Assembly (NCBI RefSeq): GCF_021568795.1
Contig: NZ_JAKGUE010000014.1
Location: 1-64,000 of the forward strand
Reading direction: 5' to 3'
Length of the DNA stretch: 64,000 bases
Source: Dethiosulfovibrio faecalis
GTDB lineage: Bacteria > Synergistota > Synergistia > Synergistales > Dethiosulfovibrionaceae
Shown: one piece after another, positions 18,498 to 24,599 of the stretch
How positions within the stretch are numbered: the stretch's first letter is position 1
Layout: every line of letters begins with the position of its first letter
Translations under genes and position numbers: made by a program
Notes under the pieces: generated by a model
What the model saw: the letters and a program-made list of their open reading frames with translations, nothing else
The model's database searches: none
Told to the model about the DNA's origin: nothing

Positions 18498-18757
18498 AAC
18501 CTCTAAAAACTCATGTCCGATTCTCCTTCATGAGATCATTCCTCCAGAGCTCTCGCTAGAGGACCTCTCTAAAAACTAACGTACGGGTCTCCTCGTAGAG
18601 GTCGCCCCATTCGTACTACACGACGGCAATTTCGAAAATACGGGCTCGAATGGGCCCCGTCGGAACGACCTCTACGAGGATCAGCGTTTTTAGAGATGCC
18701 CTAGAACAAGCTCCGTCGCGACGACCTCACGAAGGGGCTGCATTTTTAGAGATATCC
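18498..18757. repeat. Cluster of four inverted/direct intergenic repeat units
   Basis: Units lie at about 18499-18543, 18563-18613, 18645-18700 and 18710-18757. The first two read ACCTCT(CT)AAAAACT...TCTCCT...AGGTCG. The last two are the reverse complement, reading CCGTCG..ACGACCTC.ACGA...TTTTTAGAGAT. The second and third form a large inverted repeat (shared CCTCGTAGAGGTCG and CCCATTCG), able to fold into a hairpin of about 135 nt. No open frame or terminal direct repeats are visible, so REP-like or MITE-like is the best description. Confidence 0.7.
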
Positions 18758-18767
18758 TAAAGACATT

Positions 18768-18800
18768 TAAAAAAAGTGGCGGAATAAAAAATTCCGCCAC
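18768..18800 (-). terminator. Rho-independent terminator after pth
   Basis: GTGGCGGAAT and ATTCCGCCAC form a perfect 10-bp stem (18776-18800) around a 5-nt loop. On the minus strand it is followed by a run of seven U (18769-18775). It lies just 11 bp beyond the pth stop and ends the glmU-prs-rplY-pth transcript. Confidence 0.9.
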
Positions 18801-18811
18801 CACCCATCGCG

Positions 18812-19372
18812 TTAATTGAACCTATTCATGACGTGTTCCAACGAGTCGGAGCATAGATCTCTACAGGCGGAACAGGATCTGTCCAGGGAGCTTAGAAGAT
18901 CGGGAATCCGGTCCTCGGGAAATCGCCCCAAGACGAAGTCTGCCAAGGGTATCCTGTCCGGTTTGGGACCTACCCCTATCCTAAGTCTGGGGATTTCGCT
19001 GGAATCCAGACAGGCTATGATCGATTTCATGCCGTTGTGTCCACCGGCCGAACCTCTCGCTCTAAGACGGATTCGTCCGACGTCCAAGGCCACGTCGTCG
19101 TAAATAACCAGGGTATCCTCCAGATCCACAGGATGATATCGGAGAAAATCCCTTATGGCCTCCCCGCTGAGGTTCATGTAGGTCAAGGGTTTCATCAGAA
19201 AGACCCTCTCTCCGTCCATAAGGACGGGCCCCCAGACGTAAGACCTGAACTTCTCCTGCGGAGCTCCCAAAGCAAGCTCGTTCACCAACCTGTCCACGAC
19301 CATCCAGCCGACGTTATGTCTGGTCTGGCCGTATTTTAGCCCGGGATTCCCCAGACCTACGAACAGCTTCAA
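18812..19372 (-). CDS. pth: Peptidyl-tRNA hydrolase
   Basis: Releases tRNA from peptidyl-tRNA drop-off products. The family start KLFVGLGNPGLKYGQTRHNVGWMVVD contains the catalytic His (near 20). MKPLTYMNLSGEAI, YDDVALDVGRIRLRARGSAGGHNGMKSI and LRIGVGP are all present. 186 aa, normal. The start codon is TTG 19372 with only a weak SD. It is 15 bp downstream of rplY; the rplY-pth pair is a common arrangement. A strong terminator follows directly. Confidence 0.96.
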   Translation of the reverse strand: MKLFVGLGNPGLKYGQTRHNVGWMVVDRLVNELALGAPQEKFRSYVWGPVLMDGERVFLMKPLTYMNLSGEAIRDFLRYHPVDLEDTLVIYDDVALDVGRIRLRARGSAGGHNGMKSIIACLDSSEIPRLRIGVGPKPDRIPLADFVLGRFPEDRIPDLLSSLDRSCSACRDLCSDSLEHVMNRFN

Positions 19373-19387
19373 CCTTACGTGCCGCCG

Positions 19388-20008
19388 TTAGGCCATCTCC
19401 TCGGCGGACTCTTCCTCCTCGGAAACTTCCTCGGAAGAGGCGCCCTTGCCGTGGACGACCTCGACGACTATCTCAGAAGGATCTTTATCCATCTCGGCGC
19501 TCTCAGGAAGGTCGAGGTCGGCCAAGGTGACCGAGTCACCGACATTCATGGACTCTACGTTCAAAACGACGTTCTCCGGGATATCCCTGGGAAGGACGTT
19601 TATCTCTATATCGAGGACACGGTGTTCCAGAACACCTCCGGCTTTAACCCCGGCGCAGGCCTCTTTGCCTACGATCTCGATGGGAACCTTCACGGACACT
19701 TTGTGCCCTTTAACCAGCTGATAAAAATCGACGTGAAGCACATCGTCGCTGACGTAATTTCTACTCATGTCCCTTATGATACACATCTCCGAAGAACCGT
19801 CGGGCAGCACGGCGTCGAACTTGAGTGTGTTCCAATGGGTTCCTCTGATATTAGGCAGAAAATCCTCCGCCTTGACCTGTACCGACATGGCTTCCTTATA
19901 GTCGGGACCGTAAAAAACCGCGGGAATATATCCCGAACGGCGAAGACGACCGCAGACCTCTTTTCCTACGGCATCTCTCTTTTCGAGGTTAAGTCTAACA
20001 AGATCCAT
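19388..20008 (-). CDS. rplY: Large ribosomal subunit protein bL25 (Ctc form)
   Basis: 5S rRNA-binding ribosomal protein of the long Ctc type: an N-terminal L25 domain (about 1-92) plus a C-terminal beta domain (about 95-185). The tail is acidic and Glu/Ser-rich (EEVSEEEESAEE). 206 aa, normal for the two-domain form. ATG 20008 follows AGGAGG at good spacing. Located between prs and pth, as in many Firmicutes, where ctc is a stress gene. No stress promoter can be recognised here. Confidence 0.93.
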   Translation of the reverse strand: MDLVRLNLEKRDAVGKEVCGRLRRSGYIPAVFYGPDYKEAMSVQVKAEDFLPNIRGTHWNTLKFDAVLPDGSSEMCIIRDMSRNYVSDDVLHVDFYQLVKGHKVSVKVPIEIVGKEACAGVKAGGVLEHRVLDIEINVLPRDIPENVVLNVESMNVGDSVTLADLDLPESAEMDKDPSEIVVEVVHGKGASSEEVSEEEESAEEMA

Positions 20009-20060
20009 AAAAATCCTCCTCAGACGTTGCTTAAAGCAACAAATAGTAAAAACTCGATTA

Positions 20061-21038
20061 TCAGTCGAAAAGACTGCTCACCGAGCTATCCACGTGAACC
20101 CTACGTATAGCTTCGGCGAACAAAGGCGCTATGGACAACTGAGTAATTTTATCCAGTTTTCTCTCATCCGGCAACTTGATACTGTCGGTCAAGATCACCC
20201 CATCCACCTCGTCCGAGGCCAAACGCTCCACAGCAGGACCGGAGAGAATTCCATGAGTGGCGCAACAGTACACCTTCGAAGCTCCTCGTTCCTTCAATGC
20301 TTTAGCGGCGTTGACGATGGTCCCCGCAGTATCGATTATATCATCTACCAAGATAGCGACCTTACCGGAGACGTCGCCTATGACGGCCATGACCTCGCAG
20401 TAGTTGGCCACCTCGTGGGAACGTCTTTTATCGACTATGGCCAGGTCGGAGTTCAACAGAACTGCGAATTTTCTGGCTCTGACGACTCCTCCGACATCGG
20501 GAGCGACGACCGTAACCTTTTTCTCCTCCAGATCTTCGGCAAGCTGTTTTTTAAAGAACGAGGCCAGGAGAGGTACCCCCATCAGATGGTCCACCGGAAT
20601 ATCGAAAAATCCCTGGATCTGACCGGCATGAAGGTCCGCCGAGATGACCCTGTGAGCACCGGCGGTCTCCAGGAGATTCGCAACGAGCTTCCCCGAGATG
20701 GGATCCCTAGCCTTGGTCTTTCTGTCCTGTCTGGCATATCCAAAATAGGGAATAACCAGGTTGATCCTGTAAGCAGAAGCCCTTTTCAAAGCGTCCACCA
20801 TGATAAGAAGCTCCATAAGGTTTTCGTTGACAGGATAACACGTAGGCTGAACGACGAATACGTCGGCACCTCGAACGCTTTCCTCGATGGAAAGGCCTAT
20901 CTCTCCGTCGGAAAACCTAAAATGACTGGCCCTGCACAGAGGGACGTCGAGCTCGGAGCATATCTTATCCGCAAAGGCTTTATGAGCCGTTCCGGAAAAG
21001 ATCATGAGCTTTCGACTACTGTTCGACACGATCCCCAC
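20061..21038 (-). CDS. prs: Ribose-phosphate pyrophosphokinase (PRPP synthase)
   Basis: Makes PRPP from ribose-5-phosphate and ATP for nucleotide, His and Trp synthesis. Typical blocks are FSDGEIGLSIEESVRGADVFVVQPT, the ATP-binding segment YFGYARQDRK, and the PRPP-binding loop VAILVDDIIDTAGT (near 225-238). About 325 aa from GTG 21038; GTG 21029 is an equally plausible start, and the conserved region begins near residue 12. It overlaps the glmU 3' end by about 23 nt, as in the common glmU-prs pair. Confidence 0.96.
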   Translation of the reverse strand: MGIVSNSSRKLMIFSGTAHKAFADKICSELDVPLCRASHFRFSDGEIGLSIEESVRGADVFVVQPTCYPVNENLMELLIMVDALKRASAYRINLVIPYFGYARQDRKTKARDPISGKLVANLLETAGAHRVISADLHAGQIQGFFDIPVDHLMGVPLLASFFKKQLAEDLEEKKVTVVAPDVGGVVRARKFAVLLNSDLAIVDKRRSHEVANYCEVMAVIGDVSGKVAILVDDIIDTAGTIVNAAKALKERGASKVYCCATHGILSGPAVERLASDEVDGVILTDSIKLPDERKLDKITQLSIAPLFAEAIRRVHVDSSVSSLFD

Positions 21039-22413
21039 CCCCAGATTTTTTCTTCATTAAATTCCGTCTATCCTCGATGTTTCTCTGACGGGCTCTTCCT
21101 ATAGCCAAAGCTCCGTCAGGCACGTCCTTCGTTATAACCGACCCGGCACCTGTCATGGCGTTATCCCCTATCTTTACGGGAGCCACTAACATGGTATCGC
21201 TTCCGACGAAAACATCATCTCCTATGGAGGTCTTATGTTTGTTTTTTCCGTCGTAATTGCAGGTAATCGTGCCAGCTCCTATATTAACCCTCTCTCCGAG
21301 GGTGGCATCTCCCATGTAGGATAGATGGGGGACCTTGCTGCCTTTGCCTATGAAGCTCTTTTTGACCTCCACGAACTTTCCCACGAAAGCCTCGTCGGAA
21401 ACATCCGTTTCTTGCCGGATATAACAGAAAGGCCCCGCTTTAATCTCCCTGCCCAAGGAGGAATCCTCTATTCGACCGTAACCGTTGATCCTGGAGCCAT
21501 CTCCCACTACGACGTCTCTCAAGACGGAGAAGCTTTCCACCGTTACGTTACGTCCTATCTCCGTTTTTCCCCACATTTGTACGTTCGGATAGATGGTAGC
21601 CTCACCCTTGAATACCACCTCAGGGCCTATCCATACAGAGGAAGGATCTATGCATTTCACGCCTTCCCTGATCATCCAACCGTTCAGATATCTGTCTCGA
21701 AGGATACGGCCGACCTCGGCCAACTCCAAGGGGTTATTGACCCCCATCACGTCGTCGCGGCTATCCACGTGTACCGCAGAGACAGGGAAGTCCATGCGAT
21801 GAAAGGAGTCCAATATATCCACCAGGTAATACTCTCCTTGGGAATTGTCCCTGCCCAGTTCGTCCAATCCACTTAAAAGAGGGGGGACGTCCATCAGATA
21901 GACACCGGCATTGACCTCTGTTTCCGCTCTCTCTGCCTCGGAACAGTCCTTCTCCTCTACTATGTGTATTCTAGGCTCCTTTATTATCCTTCCGTACCCC
22001 GTGGGGTCTCCGGCGGAAAACGTGGCGAAGGAACATCCTCCTACGTGGGAGTCTGATATATATCTAACCGTATCGGTCTTCAAAAGCGGCATATCGCCGT
22101 TGACTATAAGGACCCTGTCGAAACCGGAAAGCCACTCCTTGGCCATCATTACAGCATGTCCGGTACCCAGTTGATCTCTCTGCCATAAAACGGTGGCAGC
22201 AGGCCAGTTCGAAGCCAGGTAAGACTCGACGACACCTCCACCATGACCGACTATAACGGCCACGGGTCCCAGAGGAGACACAGCCTTCATCACATGATAC
22301 AGCATAGGCTCCTCGAGAACCGGCTGCATCACCTTGGGAAGGTCGCTTTTCATCCTCGTACCCTTACCAGCGGCGAGAACAACTATCGCCAAGGATCCCT
22401 CGTCTGCACTCAT
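21016..22413 (-). CDS. glmU: Bifunctional GlmU (GlcN-1-P acetyltransferase / UDP-GlcNAc pyrophosphorylase)
   Basis: Catalyses the last two steps to UDP-GlcNAc, the entry compound for peptidoglycan and LPS. The N-terminal uridylyltransferase domain has LAAGKGTRMKSDLPKVM (near 13-29) and QLGTGHAV. The C-terminal left-handed beta-helix acetyltransferase has GAGTITCNYDGKNKHKT (near 374-390) with the catalytic His region upstream. 465 aa. It heads glmU-prs-rplY-pth. Its 5' leader carries a terminator-like hairpin at 22453-22474, suggesting attenuation. It functions with glmS, glmM and galU found elsewhere in this window. Confidence 0.96.
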   Translation of the reverse strand: MSADEGSLAIVVLAAGKGTRMKSDLPKVMQPVLEEPMLYHVMKAVSPLGPVAVIVGHGGGVVESYLASNWPAATVLWQRDQLGTGHAVMMAKEWLSGFDRVLIVNGDMPLLKTDTVRYISDSHVGGCSFATFSAGDPTGYGRIIKEPRIHIVEEKDCSEAERAETEVNAGVYLMDVPPLLSGLDELGRDNSQGEYYLVDILDSFHRMDFPVSAVHVDSRDDVMGVNNPLELAEVGRILRDRYLNGWMIREGVKCIDPSSVWIGPEVVFKGEATIYPNVQMWGKTEIGRNVTVESFSVLRDVVVGDGSRINGYGRIEDSSLGREIKAGPFCYIRQETDVSDEAFVGKFVEVKKSFIGKGSKVPHLSYMGDATLGERVNIGAGTITCNYDGKNKHKTSIGDDVFVGSDTMLVAPVKIGDNAMTGAGSVITKDVPDGALAIGRARQRNIEDRRNLMKKKSGGGDRVEQ

Positions 22414-22452
22414 AAGTCATCATCACCTTCGAGAAGAGAAAAACACAAAAAC

Positions 22453-22474
22453 AGGGGAACCTCAAGGCCCCCCT
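22453..22474 (-). terminator. Terminator-like hairpin in the glmU leader (candidate attenuator)
   Basis: On the minus strand AGGGGGGCC and GGTTCCCCT pair over 9 bp (two G-U) around a TTGA loop, followed by GTTTTTGTGTTTTT. It stands about 40 nt before the glmU ATG. The only upstream gene is divergent, so a minus-strand terminator here can act only on the glmU leader itself. Confidence 0.6.
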
Positions 22475-22555
22475 TCTGATATACTGACGAAAAGACGAAC
22501 CTACCTATCGGTCCAAACTATACGACATCAGCGAACTCAACAAAAGAGCGGTACT

Positions 22556-22583
22556 ATACTACCATGGCCTCTTTGGCTGTCAA
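22556..22583 (-). promoter_or_regulatory. Candidate glmU operon promoter
   Basis: Minus strand: a consensus TTGACA (22583-22578) is followed after 16 bp by TAGTAT (22561-22556). A second possible -10, TATAGT, lies at 22522-22517 with a weak -35. Both are upstream of the leader hairpin. The region overlaps a plus-strand TATACT (22555-22560) that may serve the divergent unit. Confidence 0.45.
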
Positions 22584-22615
22584 GGTGAATAAAACTCTTC
22601 GAAAGAGATGGTTAT

Positions 22616-22861
22616 ATGATACGGCAATATTCCATAGTTTTCATGGTGGCGACGTTGGTAGCGAGCACTCTTTCCGGCATATGGGCAGCAAAGGGAGACA
22701 CTTCCTGCGGCACGAGATTTTTCTGGGCATCCTCAATGTTATTCTTGTTGTCCGTCTCCATCGTCCTCTACTCCGTCGTCGCACCCTGGGCTGCTGCGAT
22801 ACCCGCAGTTCCATCGGCCCTATTCGCACTTATCTTTCTGCGAGTAAGGAGAGGTCGGTGA
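22616..22861 (+). CDS. Small membrane protein, coupled to the CPBP protease
   Basis: An 81-residue protein, not recognised by family. It has three hydrophobic stretches (about 6-25, 35-53 and 57-76) and a basic C-terminus (LRVRRGR), so it is a small polytopic membrane protein. ATG 22616 has a modest purine-rich SD. Its TGA stop (22859-22861) overlaps a GTG that opens the next frame, with AAGGAGAGG just before it, so the two are translationally coupled. It could be the detached N-terminal membrane part of a CPBP protease, or a separate partner. A second, longer open frame over the same bases is judged spurious: it is Arg/His-rich where this frame reads as clean membrane helices. Confidence 0.65.
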   Translation: MIRQYSIVFMVATLVASTLSGIWAAKGDTSCGTRFFWASSMLFLLSVSIVLYSVVAPWAAAIPAVPSALFALIFLRVRRGR

Positions 22862-23379
22862 TACCGTTCATTCTCGCCGGGATCATGCTTTACGGTCCCT
22901 ACGCATGGTGTTTCATGCGAAAGGAACCGACGGAAGAATATGGCCTATCCTGGACTCTGGACATAAGGGGTCTGAAGGACTCCCTTCTTGCGATAGCCGT
23001 TACATTGACCCCGTTGACTCCCTTTGCGATGATGTGGCCAGACAACGACCTGCCCAGATCCCTTCCGTTGACCACCGTCCTAGTCCTCCTAACGGCTGGA
23101 GCCGTGGCCGCAGTGGTAGAGGAGGTCTTCTTCAGGGGCTGGATACAGACCCTGTTGTCTAAAAGAACTAACCGCAATATCTCGATAGTGGCGACGGCCC
23201 TTCTCTTCGCCCTAGCCCATCTGTTTCTCAAGCTTCATTGGCTGAGGTTTGCCACGTTTTTCCCCGGTTTGGTGATGGGGATCCTTCGAGAGAGACATCG
23301 ATCCGTAGCGCCATCGGCTATATACCATTTCGCCGGAAATATATGGTCCATATGGTTTTTCCCAGACATACCGATTTAA
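22858..23379 (+). CDS. CPBP-family intramembrane glutamic protease
   Basis: Membrane-embedded protease of the CPBP (Rce1/Abi) family. From GTG 22858 the product is 173 aa with about five membrane segments. Conserved motifs are EEVFFRG (Glu88-Glu89, Arg93), FALAH (His121) and HFAGN (His157, Asn161). All four catalytic-type motifs are intact. The SD AAGGAGAGG lies right before GTG. Short CPBP proteins of this kind act as sorting enzymes for C-terminal signals (for example Synerg-CTERM) in Synergistota, but that assignment here is only a hypothesis. The following secreted protein has no C-terminal hydrophobic signal, so it is not an obvious substrate. Confidence 0.82.
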   Translation: MIPFILAGIMLYGPYAWCFMRKEPTEEYGLSWTLDIRGLKDSLLAIAVTLTPLTPFAMMWPDNDLPRSLPLTTVLVLLTAGAVAAVVEEVFFRGWIQTLLSKRTNRNISIVATALLFALAHLFLKLHWLRFATFFPGLVMGILRERHRSVAPSAIYHFAGNIWSIWFFPDIPI

Positions 23380-23402
23380 CCCATATCAGGAGGCGTTTGT
23401 CC

Positions 23403-24473
23403 ATGTATAGATATCTTTTGTTTTTAACCCTGTTCTTCTCTGCCCTACAGGCGTCTGTCCCCAACGCTGAGGCGGACCTGAGGTGGGACGTGGAAATTCC
23501 GATGTCGGTGGGATCTCAGGCGTTCGTGGAGTTCCAGAACAGAAAAATACCTATAGGCAAGGTCATGAAGATCCCTAACTCCTCGAGATATCCGGCCTAT
23601 ACGGCCAGTGCCTGGGGAAAGCCGGGGAATGTGTGTGCGTCCGCGGTAAACGCGATACATATGCTTTTGTCCGTTGAAAAAGGAAAGGGCAGGACCATAA
23701 GCTTGATTCCCTCCGAGACAGTAGCCCCTGCGGCAACCCCCGGGACGGCCATAGTCCTGGAGGGTAAAGGGGGAACGGGGATCTTCGGAGCCTGGGCACC
23801 TCCTGTCGGTACTACCGTAACCATCAGAAGCCCTGAGGGAACGGAACGCCCTCTAACAGCCGACGACCTGCCCCGAGAGGGAGAAACTGTGAAATTGAGG
23901 GTGGAGACCTTTGCCCCTCCTCTTTTCGTGGAGATAGAAAACCACCCGGGAGGGAGGGTCTCGACCTTGTCGGAACGGGGCTATAGGACGATAGCGAAGG
24001 TCGTGAGACCTGTGGGAGGAACCGGCAGGTTCGGAGGAACCCTCTATCAATCGGTCAGTAGACTAAGGGCAAACCATACGGGAGTTATAGATATCTCGAC
24101 ATCTCCCTATGGAGAGATCGGAGGGTTTCAGATAGTGCCCTTAAAACACGGAGACTCTCCGGAGATGGCCTCTATGTGGCACATGACTCAATGGATGATA
24201 CTGGCCCCTCTGGACGGGGTTCCTCTGGCCGGCAACCCTCCCCTGTTCGACGGATACCTGATACCGGGACCGATTCAAGTAGAGGACCAAGACAACGTAA
24301 AGTTCCTCTCTCTCTGGGCGAAATACGGGAGACGATCTCTGGCCCTCTGTCGCATCGACGGAGGACCGTGGCGCTTCCTGCCGGAGTCTATAGGACGGAA
24401 CGACAACTCCCTCAAATCATTGACCCACCTAAGGATATATTTCCCTGACGACAGGGAACCGTTAAAGGACTGA
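23403..24473 (+). CDS. Secreted protein of unknown function
   Basis: A 356-residue protein I do not recognise. It has a clear signal peptide: the hydrophobic core YLLFLTLFFSALQA and a likely AEA cleavage site after residue 24. The mature part is predicted soluble and beta-rich, with Gly-Pro-rich stretches (GKGGTGIFGAWAPP, VGGTGRFGGTLY) and only two cysteines. ATG 23403 is preceded by GGAGG at good spacing. The frame is open upstream to 23238, but that part overlaps the CPBP gene and lacks a signal. It is 23 bp downstream of the CPBP gene, probably in the same transcript, and is followed by a repeat-like hairpin and a terminator. Confidence 0.78.
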   Translation: MYRYLLFLTLFFSALQASVPNAEADLRWDVEIPMSVGSQAFVEFQNRKIPIGKVMKIPNSSRYPAYTASAWGKPGNVCASAVNAIHMLLSVEKGKGRTISLIPSETVAPAATPGTAIVLEGKGGTGIFGAWAPPVGTTVTIRSPEGTERPLTADDLPREGETVKLRVETFAPPLFVEIENHPGGRVSTLSERGYRTIAKVVRPVGGTGRFGGTLYQSVSRLRANHTGVIDISTSPYGEIGGFQIVPLKHGDSPEMASMWHMTQWMILAPLDGVPLAGNPPLFDGYLIPGPIQVEDQDNVKFLSLWAKYGRRSLALCRIDGGPWRFLPESIGRNDNSLKSLTHLRIYFPDDREPLKD

Positions 24474-24477
24474 CACT

Positions 24478-24548
24478 AAGGCATCTCTTGAAATTCAATT
24501 CATCCGTGAGATGGTCCCAACGGAACCACCTCACGGATGACCTACGGC
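24478..24548. repeat. Single copy of the intergenic repeat with internal hairpin
   Basis: It starts with GGCATCTCT, as in the repeat cluster upstream of mfd, and keeps the spacing to an ATCCGTGAG...GGTCC..ACGG segment. TCATCCGTGAG and CTCACGGATGA (24503-24541) form an 11-bp stem. There is no U-tract, so it is not a standard terminator. Similarity to the 18.5-18.75 kb units is partial. Confidence 0.5.
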
Positions 24549-24561
24549 TTTAGACGAGAGG

Positions 24562-24599
24562 GAGAGGGATCGAGACGAATCTCGATCCCTCTCGTTTTT
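24562..24599 (+). terminator. Rho-independent terminator of the plus-strand unit
   Basis: GAGAGGGATCGAGA and TCTCGATCCCTCTC form a perfect 14-bp stem (24562-24593) around CGAA, followed by GTTTTTA on the plus strand. It ends the small-protein/CPBP/secreted-protein transcript and its U-tract runs into the last codon of glmS. There is no matching U-tract on the minus strand. Confidence 0.9.

Larger units (their letters stand above)
18475..18811. other. 337-bp intergenic region: repeats plus terminator
   Basis: This gap between mfd and pth has no gene I can support. It contains four diverged copies of a roughly 45-50 bp element (about 18498-18757) and the pth terminator (18768-18800). No clear promoter for mfd was recognised; its SD (GGAGGAGG) is at about 18480-18487. 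Confidence 0.7.

Noticed and set aside
22564..22857. Longer CPBP reading from ATG 22564, giving a 271-aa protein
   Set aside because: The extra N-terminal residues are Arg/His-rich and not membrane-like, while another frame over the same bases encodes three clean hydrophobic helices with a GTGA junction and SD. The GTG start at 22858 fits better.
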